From the NCBI GenBank assembly GCA_903822185.1, contig CAIJOA010000029.1, forward strand, positions 1 through 49,742: a DNA stretch of 49,742 nucleotides. The letters are read 5' to 3'. A model generated the notes under the pieces. That model did not search any database. It saw only the letters and a program-made list of their open reading frames with translations, and was not told where the DNA came from. Below, in pieces: positions 24,165 to 32,413 of this stretch (positions within the stretch are counted from its first letter, which is position 1; each line of letters begins with the position of its first letter). The translations under genes were made by a program, and so were the position numbers. This stretch comes from an uncultured Rhodospirillales bacterium. GTDB lineage: Bacteria > Pseudomonadota > Alphaproteobacteria > ATCC43930 > CGMCC-115725.

Positions 24165-25292
24165 ATGAGTATTGAACAAGATCACCTGATGATCGAAGCC
24201 GCACGACTTACCCGTGCGGGCAAGCTGTTCGATGCGACGACGCTGTTGCAACGGTGGATCGCGGGGGCTGGCTGTGTCGGCGCAGAGTCCACGCCGAAGC
24301 ACGCGCCACCTGCCGGCGACAAATCATCGACATTCTTCGATCAGATTCTGCAACGGATCGGGCTAGGCGGTAAGTCCGCCGCCGAGGAAATTTCGGTTGC
24401 TCCCGGACGGTCGGTGAAAAGCGATCCGGACATTGTCCAAGTCGGCGACTTTATCGCCGGTAACTACGCCGACGCTGCCGGCCGTCGCGATTACAAACTT
24501 TATATCCCCACCGTCTATGACGGGCAGCCGTTACCGCTGATCGTCATGCTTCACGGCTGCACGCAGTCGCCCGATGATTTCGCGGCCGGAACGCGCATGA
24601 ACGCGGTGGCGGAACAGCACGGATGTTTTGTCGTCTATCCTGCGCAACCGTCATCGGCCAATCTTCACAAATGCTGGAACTGGTTCAATCCGCAGGACCA
24701 GCAGCGTGATCATGGCGAGCCAGCGCTGATCGCCGGCATCACCCGCAAGATCATGCAGGACTATGCGATCGATGACCGGCGCGTCTATGTCGCCGGTTTG
24801 TCGGCCGGTGGTGCGGCGGCGGCGGTCATGGGTATGGCCTATCCCGATCTCTATGCCGCTGTCGGCGTTCATTCCGGTCTTGCCTGCGGCGCCGCGACAG
24901 ACGTGCAATCGGCATTGGCGGCGATGCGCGATGGCAAGGCTGCGCCAGGACGTACGACGGCATCACGCATCGTTCCCACCATCGTTTTCCACGGCGATAA
25001 CGATAAGACCGTCAATCCATCGAACGGCGATCAGGTCATTGCCCAGTCAAAAAGCGGGATGCCTCTCGGTGCGACCGTCGCTGCGGTTACCGAAAGCGGC
25101 AGCGCCGGTGGTCTCTCCTATGATTGCACGACCCATACCGATCGGAGCGGCGAGACGGTCTTCGAGCAATGGGTCATCCATGGCGCGGGTCACGCTTGGT
25201 CGGGCGGCAGCGCCTCCGGTACCTACGCCGATCCGCGCGGCCCGGACGCATCGCGAGAGATGGTGCGGTTCTTCCTCAGCCACCGCCGCTGA
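24165..25292 (+). CDS. PHB depolymerase-like alpha/beta hydrolase (PHB_depo family)
   Basis: This 375-residue hydrolase has an N-terminal helical region (1-35, EAARLTRAGKLFDATTLLQR), a linker, and a catalytic domain starting near 105 (RRDYKLYIP). Marks of the family are LHGCTQSPDDFA (oxyanion region), WNWFNPQDQQRDHGEPALI, nucleophile Ser213 in AGLSAGGAAAA, Asp in FHGDNDKTVNP and His in IHGAGHAWSGG. No signal peptide, so it would act inside the cell on short-chain polyhydroxyalkanoate or on other esters; feruloyl and acetyl-xylan-type esterases share the fold. The TGC-rich palindrome upstream fits a PHB connection. It is convergent with the ABM gene, 7 nt away. Confidence 0.85.
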   Translation: MSIEQDHLMIEAARLTRAGKLFDATTLLQRWIAGAGCVGAESTPKHAPPAGDKSSTFFDQILQRIGLGGKSAAEEISVAPGRSVKSDPDIVQVGDFIAGNYADAAGRRDYKLYIPTVYDGQPLPLIVMLHGCTQSPDDFAAGTRMNAVAEQHGCFVVYPAQPSSANLHKCWNWFNPQDQQRDHGEPALIAGITRKIMQDYAIDDRRVYVAGLSAGGAAAAVMGMAYPDLYAAVGVHSGLACGAATDVQSALAAMRDGKAAPGRTTASRIVPTIVFHGDNDKTVNPSNGDQVIAQSKSGMPLGATVAAVTESGSAGGLSYDCTTHTDRSGETVFEQWVIHGAGHAWSGGSASGTYADPRGPDASREMVRFFLSHRR

Positions 25293-25299
25293 TCTGCGG

Positions 25300-25668
25300 T
25301 CACTCGACGCAGATGCCGGGGACCGCGATCTTGCGAAACAGATGCGGTTTCGCCGTCAGGCTATCGGGGTAGGGCAAGGCCTTCGCCCGCAGCTCTTTGT
25401 TGTTTCGGGCGGCGCGGTAGTGGGCGACGCTCTCCCAAACGGCGGTGTTGAGAAATGTCCCGCTTCCCGCGATGCCGCGGTGAAGCTGTGTCGAAATGAA
25501 TCCCGGTTGGGTTTTGAGGTTCGCCGCGTCGCTCGCCCAGGCGGCGAGAAGCTGATCGACGTCGGCGGGCGCGACGGTCAGAACATTGACCAGGGTTATC
25601 GCGCCGCCGCCTTCTTCCAACTGCTGGGCGAGGGTGACCGTCTCATCCAATTCGACGAATTTGGGCAT
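25300..25668 (-). CDS. Antibiotic biosynthesis monooxygenase (ABM) domain protein
   Basis: The 122-residue single-domain protein has an ABM ferredoxin-like fold: ITLVNVLTVAPADVDQLLAA for the first strand and helix, then QPGFISTQLHRGIAGSGTFL and NTAVWESVAHYRAA. The family includes cofactor-free quinone-forming monooxygenases and haem-degrading enzymes; the activity here is unknown. Its ribosome site GGAGGAG lies in the right arm of a 10-bp hairpin that separates it from the TRAP receptor gene upstream (gap of 30 nt). Translation therefore probably depends on that hairpin being opened. Confidence 0.85.
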   Translation of the reverse strand: MPKFVELDETVTLAQQLEEGGGAITLVNVLTVAPADVDQLLAAWASDAANLKTQPGFISTQLHRGIAGSGTFLNTAVWESVAHYRAARNNKELRAKALPYPDSLTAKPHLFRKIAVPGICVE

Positions 25669-25695
25669 CTAAGGCTCCTCCGTGTGGAGCCTTAG
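25669..25695 (-). promoter_or_regulatory. Intercistronic hairpin masking the ABM ribosome site
   Basis: Perfect 10-bp stem, CTAAGGCTCC with GGAGCCTTAG, and a 7-nt loop. On the minus strand the right arm touches the ABM ATG and contains most of its GGAGGAG ribosome site. No U run follows, so attenuation or translational control fits better than termination. Confidence 0.7.
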
Positions 25696-25698
25696 TTA

Positions 25699-26709
25699 TC
25701 AGTGCCCCTTCGCTTCGACAAGCAACTGCTTGTACTGCGCCAGTACCTTGTCGCCGTTCGGCGTGTCCTTGACCCATTGATCGGTGACCGGCTGCAGCTT
25801 CGTCTGCAACGCATGGGTCTGCTCGGGGGTCAGATTGACGATGGTGTGGCCGGGCGTGTTCTTGAACTGCTCGCGCGTCTCGTTGTCGAGGTCCATCCAG
25901 TACTTGCCGAAGGCGCGGCTCTGCGCTTCGCCGGAATTATCCATCAGCACTTTGCGCACCGGTGCGGGCAGGGCGTTGAACGCCTTCTTCGCCATGAACA
26001 CCATCGCCGGCGCGCCGCCCAGGCGTTCCTCGAGATGATAGCTGGTCACTTCGCCCAGCTTGAACGGCGCGAACACCGTCCAAGCGCCGTAGGTGCCATC
26101 GACCGCCTTGTGCTGTAGCGCCGTGTAGATGTCCGACTGCTGGAACGAGATCGGCGTGCCGCCCAATGCCGTTACGATCGAGGATGTCGCCTTCGACGAG
26201 GCGACGATCTTGAGGCCACCGAGATTGTCCGCGGCCGGGGCGGGGCGATTGAGATGGAAGCCGCTATTGGCGAGCGTCACGATATAGAGCGGGACGATGT
26301 CGGTATATTCGCTGTCCATCGCGCCCGAGGTATAGAGCCGCCAGAACGCGACCGAGGCTTCGTCCGACCGTTCGAACAGCATCGGTAGGGCGACGACGTT
26401 CGACAGCACGAACTTGCCGGCGATCGACCCAGTGACGGTGAAGGCAACTTGAATGACATCGTCGAGGACGCGGTCATAGACATTGCCATAGCTGGCGACG
26501 CTCAACCCGTCGCGCACATCGATCTCGACGACGCCCTTGCCGGCGGCATTGACCTTCTCGGCCCAGGGATGAAGCAGGCGGACGTTCAACGGTCCGTCCG
26601 CCGGGCTCAAGGTCGCGAATTTCAGCTTGGTCGCTTCCTGCGCATTGCCCACCGACGTCATACCCAAAACGAGCGTGGCCGCGAGTGCCATTTTCCGTGG
26701 TAGTCCCAT
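25699..26709 (-). CDS. TRAP transporter solute receptor, DctP family (second orphan)
   Basis: The exported receptor has 336 residues: signal peptide MGLPRKMALAATLVLGMTSV with a cut near GNAQE, then the DctP fold with LHPWAEKVNAAGKGVVEIDV, DDVIQVAF, LGGLKIVASSKATSSIV, QQSDIYTALQHKAVDG and NSGEAQSRAFGKYWMD. It is a paralogue of the receptor at 14788 and likewise has no DctQM partner nearby. Genes on the same strand around it encode a VOC dioxygenase-like protein and an ABM monooxygenase, so the ligand could be an aromatic acid or its breakdown product. Three in-frame ATGs exist; 26709 is preferred because GGGGGA lies seven bases upstream and it gives a clean signal peptide. Confidence 0.88.
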   Translation of the reverse strand: MGLPRKMALAATLVLGMTSVGNAQEATKLKFATLSPADGPLNVRLLHPWAEKVNAAGKGVVEIDVRDGLSVASYGNVYDRVLDDVIQVAFTVTGSIAGKFVLSNVVALPMLFERSDEASVAFWRLYTSGAMDSEYTDIVPLYIVTLANSGFHLNRPAPAADNLGGLKIVASSKATSSIVTALGGTPISFQQSDIYTALQHKAVDGTYGAWTVFAPFKLGEVTSYHLEERLGGAPAMVFMAKKAFNALPAPVRKVLMDNSGEAQSRAFGKYWMDLDNETREQFKNTPGHTIVNLTPEQTHALQTKLQPVTDQWVKDTPNGDKVLAQYKQLLVEAKGH

Positions 26710-26819
26710 CGACATTTCCCCCGATATGAAACGGCGCAACGACGCCGCGAATTTGAGCGCCATACTCAGTGACGAACGACGCGTGGTCAATGGTAAGGAA
26801 CGAAATGCGTTATCTCGCC

Positions 26820-26895
26820 GTCATTGCGAGCAAAGCGAAGCAATCCAGTGGCTGGGCGGACTGGATTGCTTCGCCGCTACGCGCCTCGCAATGAC
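26820..26895. repeat. Family D repeat, complete inverted pair
   Basis: CGTCATTGCGAGCAAAGCGA and GAAGCAATCCAGT face ACTGGATTGCTTC and GCGCCTCGCAATGAC, forming one inverted repeat of about 76 nt between two codirectional genes. Confidence 0.85.
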
Positions 26896-26907
26896 AAGAG
26901 AGGTTTT

Positions 26908-28143
26908 TTAGCCGAGGGGTCCCAGAAACGGTTCGCCCATGAAGCTGTCGGCGTTGGCCTCGAGCATTGTCGGCCATGCACCGGGAACGACTGCGCGGCG
27001 CTGCGCCGCCGGGCGTGGTTTGCCGTCCCAGCCGATCTGTTCCATCGACCAGTAAAGCTGCATGGCGTGGCCGTCGGGATCGAAGGCGAGGATCGTATGG
27101 TCCATGCCGGACGTCAGCTCCTGCGGCATTTCGCGGAAGGTGACGCCGTATGATTTCAGGAAATCGATCGCGTTGACCAATTGCTGATAGCTGCCGAGTT
27201 GTATGCCGAACCAGGCGAGGGTGGTATCGGGCCGCAACCCGAGCTTCTCTCGTAGAGCAACCGGGAACAGCGCCAATGAATGATGCTCGGTGTTATTACG
27301 CAGGAAGACACAACGCTCACCGCCATAGCTTGTCTCTTCGGTGACGATGAAGCCCATCGTGTCGCGATACCACGCAACCGATTTATCAAGGTCCTCGACG
27401 AATAGATTGACCGGCCCGTGTTTCACGATCTTGAACGGTCGTGCGAGTAACACGCCCTGGACGTTGTGCGTCAGCGGGAAAGTTTCCTCGTCGCGGTAGC
27501 CCGACAATAGATCGCTTCCGCGCGCGACGGCTTCGTTGACCTCGGTATATTCCGACCGCTGTGGCAAGGGTGCGGCCTTGGCGAATTCGCGGTCGTGCAT
27601 GTCGAGTGGTTTGGAGCGGCCGTTCCAGCCGATCTGCTCCATGCCGTAATAGATCTCGTTCTTATGGAAGTCGGGGTCCATCAAATAGGAATGCCAGTTC
27701 GACCCCGGCATGTCGCGGCCCGAGCGGGTGACCTTCTCGGCGTTGCGCTTGAACCAGGCATCGCCTTCGACGACTTCGGCGAGACTGCCGACCTGCCAGG
27801 TGATCTGGTTGATGGTGACGTCGTCGCGGTGAAAACCGGTGTGGTCGGTCGCTTTGCGCAGCGCGTGGTTATAAAGCACGAAGGCGTGGTGATCGTGGCC
27901 ATAGCGGAAGAAATAGCCGTTGAGGTCGCCGAGGGAACGGAGCGCGTCGGGTATCTTGCCGTCGCGATCGTCGGCCATGTCGCGCCGAATATCGGTGATG
28001 CGAAAGCCGAGCAGGTCGCGATAGAAGAACAACGCCTCGTCCATCTTGTAGGCGTTGACGCCGAAATGGCCGAGGCGGCGGATCTTGAACGGCCGGTCGC
28101 AGAGCACGCCGCCGACCGCGTATTTTTCTTTTGTGCCCGTCAT
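26908..28143 (-). CDS. Two-domain VOC protein, extradiol-dioxygenase-like
   Basis: The 411-residue protein has two VOC domains (about 18-175 and 235-372). The first holds a complete metal triad by position: His26 (RRLGHFGVN), His85 or His86 (GHDHHAFVLY) and Glu163 (DPDFHKNEIYYGMEQ). In the second the corresponding residues are Pro244 (KHGPVNLFV), His288 or His289 (EHHSLALF) and Gln362 (DPDGHAMQLY), so it looks non-catalytic. Ring-cleaving type I extradiol dioxygenases usually keep the active site in the C-terminal domain; here the reverse seems true. It may cleave a catechol-like ring or do other VOC chemistry. Neighbours are an NMT1-type receptor upstream and a TRAP receptor downstream, on the same strand. 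Confidence 0.85.
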   Translation of the reverse strand: MTGTKEKYAVGGVLCDRPFKIRRLGHFGVNAYKMDEALFFYRDLLGFRITDIRRDMADDRDGKIPDALRSLGDLNGYFFRYGHDHHAFVLYNHALRKATDHTGFHRDDVTINQITWQVGSLAEVVEGDAWFKRNAEKVTRSGRDMPGSNWHSYLMDPDFHKNEIYYGMEQIGWNGRSKPLDMHDREFAKAAPLPQRSEYTEVNEAVARGSDLLSGYRDEETFPLTHNVQGVLLARPFKIVKHGPVNLFVEDLDKSVAWYRDTMGFIVTEETSYGGERCVFLRNNTEHHSLALFPVALREKLGLRPDTTLAWFGIQLGSYQQLVNAIDFLKSYGVTFREMPQELTSGMDHTILAFDPDGHAMQLYWSMEQIGWDGKPRPAAQRRAVVPGAWPTMLEANADSFMGEPFLGPLG

Positions 28144-28163
28144 TCGGTCTGGTTCCTCTTTTT

Positions 28164-28231
28164 ACGTCATTGCCGGGCTTGACCCGGCAATCCATCGATG
28201 GACCCTCGGGTCAAGCCCGAGGGTGACGTGT
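28164..28231. repeat. Family E-like repeat pair (CGTCATTGCCGGGCTTGACC type)
   Basis: Two hairpins, TTGCCGGGCTTGACCCGGCAA (loop side shortened here: TTGCCGGG with CCCGGCAA) and CCCTCGGGTCAAGCCCGAGGG (CCCTCGGG with CCCGAGGG), are bounded by CGTCA...ATCCAT and ATGGA...TGACG, as in the copies at 18986 and 38385. Confidence 0.8.
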
Positions 28232-28235
28232 TTTA

Positions 28236-29207
28236 TTATTTTATCATCTCGGTGACACCCGCCATCACGAGCTTCTCGGTCGGCAGCTCGCCTTTGATCT
28301 CGCCGGCCTGCTGCAACACTTTGACGAGCGCCTGAAGCTGCGCCGGATCGACTTTGCCGGTGCGTTCGAAGAAACCGATCTTGCGATAGAAGTCATAACT
28401 CTGCGCGACGTCGGAATCGCTCTGCTTGCTGGCTTCGACCATGATCTTCACCGCGCGGTCGCGGTTCTTTTCGTCATAGAACCAGGCGACACTTTTGAGA
28501 TAGGCGTGCATGAAACGCTTCACCAGCGCCGTATTGTCCCCGGCCCATTGCCGGCTGACCACCAGCGTGCCGAACGGAAAGTCCTTCACCACATCGGCGG
28601 CTTGGCCCAGCGACACGAAGCCGTCGGCGACGGCCTTGAAGCTCGACGGCGCCGACAGCATCGCCGCATCGACCGCACCGGATTCCAGCGCCGCCAACCG
28701 CGCCGCCGTCGAATTGGTCGGCAAGGCATCGACATCCTTGTCGGCCATGCCGTTCGCTTCCAGCATCCGGTCCATATAGACGCGGGCGATGTCGGTGGTC
28801 TCGCCGACCGAGATCGTCTTACCTTTAAGGTCCTTGATGCTTTTGATCGACGACTTGGCGATCAGCATGAAAGGGCCGGGCGTCGCCTCGATGGCGAGAA
28901 CCGTGACCGCCGCGCCTTCCTTGACCCCGCGTATCGGATCGAACGCACCGGTATCGCCAAGCCCCAGCGATCCGGCGGCAAGCTGCTGCAACACCTGCGC
29001 GCTGGACCGGGTGAAGACCATGTCGATCTTGATCTGATCGGCGGCGAAGATCCCTTCATCCATGCCGATATAAATCGGCCAGATGATTCCCGACGGCGAT
29101 CCGACATGGCCCAAGGTGACGGTGTCCTCGGCGCGCGTTTGATGAGAAGCGGCGACAATGCCGAGCCCGGCGACGAGCGCGAGTAAATATCGCTTTGGTA
29201 ATGTCAC
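28236..29207 (-). CDS. NMT1/SsuA-like ABC transporter solute receptor (orphan)
   Basis: The periplasmic receptor of about 323 residues has a signal peptide (MTLPKRYLLALVAGLGIVAA, with a cut near TRAED) and a binding fold of the NMT1/SsuA group: GIIWPIYIGMDEGIFAADQI, LQQLAAGSLGLGDTGA, IKSIKDLKGKTISVGETTD and LAALESGAVDAAML. Such proteins bind sulfonates, nitrate, pyrimidines or aromatic acids. It is a clear paralogue of the receptor at 43534, but no permease or ATPase gene accompanies it. GTG at 29207 with GGGGAGA upstream is favoured; ATGs at 29237 and 29222 are alternatives without a well-placed ribosome site. The next gene on the strand is the VOC protein. Confidence 0.85.
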   Translation of the reverse strand: MTLPKRYLLALVAGLGIVAASHQTRAEDTVTLGHVGSPSGIIWPIYIGMDEGIFAADQIKIDMVFTRSSAQVLQQLAAGSLGLGDTGAFDPIRGVKEGAAVTVLAIEATPGPFMLIAKSSIKSIKDLKGKTISVGETTDIARVYMDRMLEANGMADKDVDALPTNSTAARLAALESGAVDAAMLSAPSSFKAVADGFVSLGQAADVVKDFPFGTLVVSRQWAGDNTALVKRFMHAYLKSVAWFYDEKNRDRAVKIMVEASKQSDSDVAQSYDFYRKIGFFERTGKVDPAQLQALVKVLQQAGEIKGELPTEKLVMAGVTEMIK

Positions 29208-29288
29208 GACGCATCTCCCCATTTTTGTTGGGATCATTCTCCAACAGAGGAGTGGGGTGGTAAAGCCAATAGTCGTCTTCGCCGGCGG

Positions 29289-30239
29289 TTAAAACCCTTG
29301 GCGCGCGCCGGCAAAAATCGTGTGCCCGACCGATTTCCCCAAACCGAGTGTCAGCTTGTAATCGGCGATAAGTTCGAGATCGCCGGCAAAATGGGCGGTC
29401 AACGTTGGACCAAGAGTCAGTGTGTTCTCAGCTGCCGAGACGCCTTGCACGTTCGCAGCGCTGCCCGCCGCCGTTGTTAATACGACGTTTCGCGAAGTGC
29501 TCATCAGCTCGTGGGAAAAGCTGGCTTTCAATTCGGGCGTCAACTTCATCGCGTCGTCGGGCGTAAAGGTCTTGGCGATGCTGACACCGACGATCGGCTG
29601 TAGGCTCTCGACGACATTCCCATTGCTCGACATGTTGAAACCGTTTGCGCCGGTTTCGGCAAACTTGTTTTCCGAAAGCCTCACATATTGAATACCGCCA
29701 CGAGGAATGACCGTGAAGCCATCCATCGGTAGCGCGTAAGCGGCCTGCAGCGCGACGTTCTGCTCAAAGCCGTTATGACCTTCGATGGCGTTGGCGCCGA
29801 GGGCGGCGACGGGCCGGTTCGTGCCGATGCGGTCGTAAGCAGCGCCGAGCGTTCCTTCGATCGACAACTGGCCGATGCGATAGGCGGCATAGACCAACGC
29901 GCGCGGCGTATCGACCGAGCCGGTGGTGCCGTCCGATTGCGAAAGGTCCGTGTGGCTATATCCCATGGCGAAACCGAGAATCAGGTCGTCGCCGAAAGCA
30001 CGGTCGAGCCCCGATAGAAATCCACCCGTCCGTCCGCTGTAGCCAGGCGCTGCGCCCTGACCGTGCGTTGACTGAAACGAGCCGATGGCGCGGAACCACC
30101 CGCCATATTGTTTCGCCACGTCGGGGAGGCGAGGGAGCGCGCGGCCCAGCTGCGCGAGCTTGCCGTTGAAAGCGAGCATGGTCGGTGCCGTTTTCGATAA
30201 CGCCGTCTGGACGTCTTCGCCGCCCTGCGCATATTGCAC
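29289..30239 (-). CDS. Autotransporter beta-barrel part, cut off by in-frame TAG
   Basis: This 316-residue frame encodes the C-terminal translocator barrel of an autotransporter: FRAIGSFQSTHGQGAAPGYS, DLILGFAMGYSHTDLSQSDG, RGGIQYVRLSENKFAETGAN, and the end VGHTIFAGARQGF with a terminal Phe for BAM-dependent insertion. The GTG start shown is only formal, as no ribosome site precedes it. It is in the same frame as the passenger at 30309-32273; between them lies one TAG (30311-30309) followed by 23 open codons that look like normal linker (FAADDTVFARLDSVQYAQGG). It is therefore the second half of one gene and is probably not made unless the stop is read through. Confidence 0.8.
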   Translation of the reverse strand: MQYAQGGEDVQTALSKTAPTMLAFNGKLAQLGRALPRLPDVAKQYGGWFRAIGSFQSTHGQGAAPGYSGRTGGFLSGLDRAFGDDLILGFAMGYSHTDLSQSDGTTGSVDTPRALVYAAYRIGQLSIEGTLGAAYDRIGTNRPVAALGANAIEGHNGFEQNVALQAAYALPMDGFTVIPRGGIQYVRLSENKFAETGANGFNMSSNGNVVESLQPIVGVSIAKTFTPDDAMKLTPELKASFSHELMSTSRNVVLTTAAGSAANVQGVSAAENTLTLGPTLTAHFAGDLELIADYKLTLGLGKSVGHTIFAGARQGF

Positions 30240-30308
30240 GCTGTCGAGCCGCGCGAAGACGGTGTCATCGGCCGCGAAGCTTTCCCCGGTGCTGGAGGCC
30301 GAGACGCT

Positions 30309-32273
30309 CTATACGATCGCGGTATTTGCCGGTGCGGCGACTGTCGTTACGCTCGCGGGTGGAACGGCAATGACAAGATCTGCCTCGTTGGAGGAATAGA
30401 TAATGTTCTGCACCATTCCCGATGGTGTTGCGCCGCTCAGGCTGTCGAACGTGCCAACGATATTGTTGGCTGTCAGAATTTGATATGACCGCGCGCTATA
30501 AGTTCCCGGGTCATAGACGATGTGTGCTTCACCGGCCAGCGACGCTGTGCCGCCAACCGCGAGTTTCGATGCGCTCGTCGGCGATACTTCGATAACCGTC
30601 TTGCCTTGTGCGCTTTGGCTAAAGTTGCCGCCTACCGTCAGTACGCCAATCGTATTCACACCCGGCCTGACGGTACCATTGTTGAAAAGGTCGCCGCCGA
30701 TCGTGCCAATGCCTGAGAGGGTTCCGCCTGCGTCAATATAGGTTGTGGAACTGATCGAAGCATTTTGATGACCGATATCGCCAATGATGAGCGTGCCGCC
30801 GGAAACTTCAATCGTGCCTGGATTGTAGCCGACACCGTTGAGTACAAGAGTTCCGATGCCATCCTTGATTAGTTGGCTTCCCATGTCGCCCAATATAGTA
30901 CCGTTGAGTGACGAATTCGCTCCGTTTTCCCCAACGGTCAGCCTCGCACCGCCCAGATAGTAAGTTCCATCTCCATTAATTGAACCCATAGACACGTCTA
31001 GCGTCGTGTGATGGCTAAAATCGAATAGGCCACCCGCATTGGTAATTGCTGTTGCCTCTGGCCCCGTTGCGGTGCCTTTAAAAATCGTTTGTCCACCGGC
31101 GTTGGTTATCAGCGTGGCGGTCGCAGCATTCGAATCGTCCTCGAAAATCGTTTGACCACCTTGATTCGCGATAATCGAAGCATTTCCTGCGTCGGCGTAT
31201 GTCATGAAACGCGTGATCCCGCCGTCGTTTGCGACGATGGTCGAGTTTCCAGCCGTTGCTTGATCCTTAAATCGATTTTCGCCGCCCGTTGACGATATCA
31301 GCGTGGCGTTTTCTGCGGTTACGAATCCCGTGCCGCTATTGCCTCCGGAATTCGTGCCGACTCCGTTCCAACCTCCCGCGAAGTCTGTAATTCCGTCATG
31401 CGTGGATGTGATCAATGCGTTCCCAGCAGTCGCGCCAACCTGATTGCCATAAAAAATTACGACGCCGTTGTTGTTATCAATCGTGGCGTTTCCTGCCGTC
31501 GAGCGTTCATAAAATTCAACGTAACAGCTTCCGCACCCGACGAAGGCGATCGTGGAATTGGCTGCAGTAGAGTTGTCGTGAAACTCTACGGCTCCTCCCG
31601 GATTGACAGTGATATTCGCCGAAGCGGCGGATGAGTTTCCGGAGAAGGTCGTCTTTCCATAATTATTATTTATAATATTGGCGTTTGCCGCTGATGCATT
31701 TCCCGAAAACGAGAGAATGCCGTTTCCAGGCGCATTCCATGGAGCCATCGCCCCGGAGGTTATGAAGGTGGGGGCGTTCGTCGCGCTGTTACCAATTCCC
31801 CCGCCTGCGATTACGAGGCTCGTGAAGTATCCTATTGAGAATTGATAGCCGGGGCCGGTACCGGTAAATGACATCTGTCCGACAGTTGCGCCTGGCAGAG
31901 CCAGTGTGACGTTCGTTTGACTTGTTGGACCAAAATTGACTGTTACATCGGACGAATTGGGGACGATATTTTGTGCCCAATTCGCCGCGTTGCTCCAGTC
32001 ACCTGACTGCGGTTGCGCAGACCACTCCCGATGGATTGTGGCTTGGGCTCCGCCGCCGTTTATCATACCAACGCCATTTGCGTTTCCGCCGGCTCCGCCA
32101 TTTATGCCACTAGCGGCTTGAGCGAGGACGAAGTCAACCTCGAACGCTTTGGCGCTTGGTCCGTCAAAAAACGCGATGAGCGCTATGGTAAATGCAGCCA
32201 CTCGAAGGATCGCTAATCCACGAACACTTGCGTTGAACGGGACATTCGACAAGCCGTTCGCGTTAACCATCAT
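30309..32273 (-). CDS. Autotransporter passenger with 20-residue beta repeats, ends at TAG
   Basis: The 654-residue passenger has an extended N-terminal signal (hydrophobic core about 19-36, RGLAILRVAAFTIALIAFF), then about ten imperfect repeats of 20-22 residues between 190 and 420 with the pattern A-G-N-A-T-I-x-x-N-x-G-G-x-T-x-F (for example AGNASIIANQGGQTIFE), as in AIDA/HMW-like beta helices. After this come autochaperone-like segments GTLVLNGVGYNPGTIEVSGG and GTLSGIGTIGGDLFNNGTVR. An unusual CGSC pair lies near residue 247. The base composition is AT-richer than most of the window. The frame continues beyond the TAG into the barrel domain. Without the barrel the passenger would stay in the periplasm. 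Confidence 0.85.
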   Translation of the reverse strand: MMVNANGLSNVPFNASVRGLAILRVAAFTIALIAFFDGPSAKAFEVDFVLAQAASGINGGAGGNANGVGMINGGGAQATIHREWSAQPQSGDWSNAANWAQNIVPNSSDVTVNFGPTSQTNVTLALPGATVGQMSFTGTGPGYQFSIGYFTSLVIAGGGIGNSATNAPTFITSGAMAPWNAPGNGILSFSGNASAANANIINNNYGKTTFSGNSSAASANITVNPGGAVEFHDNSTAANSTIAFVGCGSCYVEFYERSTAGNATIDNNNGVVIFYGNQVGATAGNALITSTHDGITDFAGGWNGVGTNSGGNSGTGFVTAENATLISSTGGENRFKDQATAGNSTIVANDGGITRFMTYADAGNASIIANQGGQTIFEDDSNAATATLITNAGGQTIFKGTATGPEATAITNAGGLFDFSHHTTLDVSMGSINGDGTYYLGGARLTVGENGANSSLNGTILGDMGSQLIKDGIGTLVLNGVGYNPGTIEVSGGTLIIGDIGHQNASISSTTYIDAGGTLSGIGTIGGDLFNNGTVRPGVNTIGVLTVGGNFSQSAQGKTVIEVSPTSASKLAVGGTASLAGEAHIVYDPGTYSARSYQILTANNIVGTFDSLSGATPSGMVQNIIYSSNEADLVIAVPPASVTTVAAPANTAIV

Positions 32274-32300
32274 TGCGATAAACTTACCTAAAAGTTTCTA

Positions 32301-32327
32301 GGAATACGGATAAACTTCCCGTATTCC
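32301..32327. promoter_or_regulatory. Perfect 9-bp inverted repeat upstream of the autotransporter
   Basis: GGAATACGG and CCGTATTCC are separated by 9 nt, 28-54 nt upstream of the autotransporter start, in an AT-rich stretch. It could be an operator or a hairpin in the mRNA leader; no regulator family is recognised. Confidence 0.5.
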
Positions 32328-32413
32328 GCTCGCAATCTGTTTCTATCGTTAAAGTTGAAATATATAAGGTTAACGCCACCGTCGCTTTAGCTTTGAAGCG
32401 ACGGCGTGGTTAA

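Noticed and set aside
30237-30239. GTG as an independent start of the autotransporter barrel
   Set aside because: There is no ribosome site or signal peptide; the frame simply continues from the passenger after TAG.
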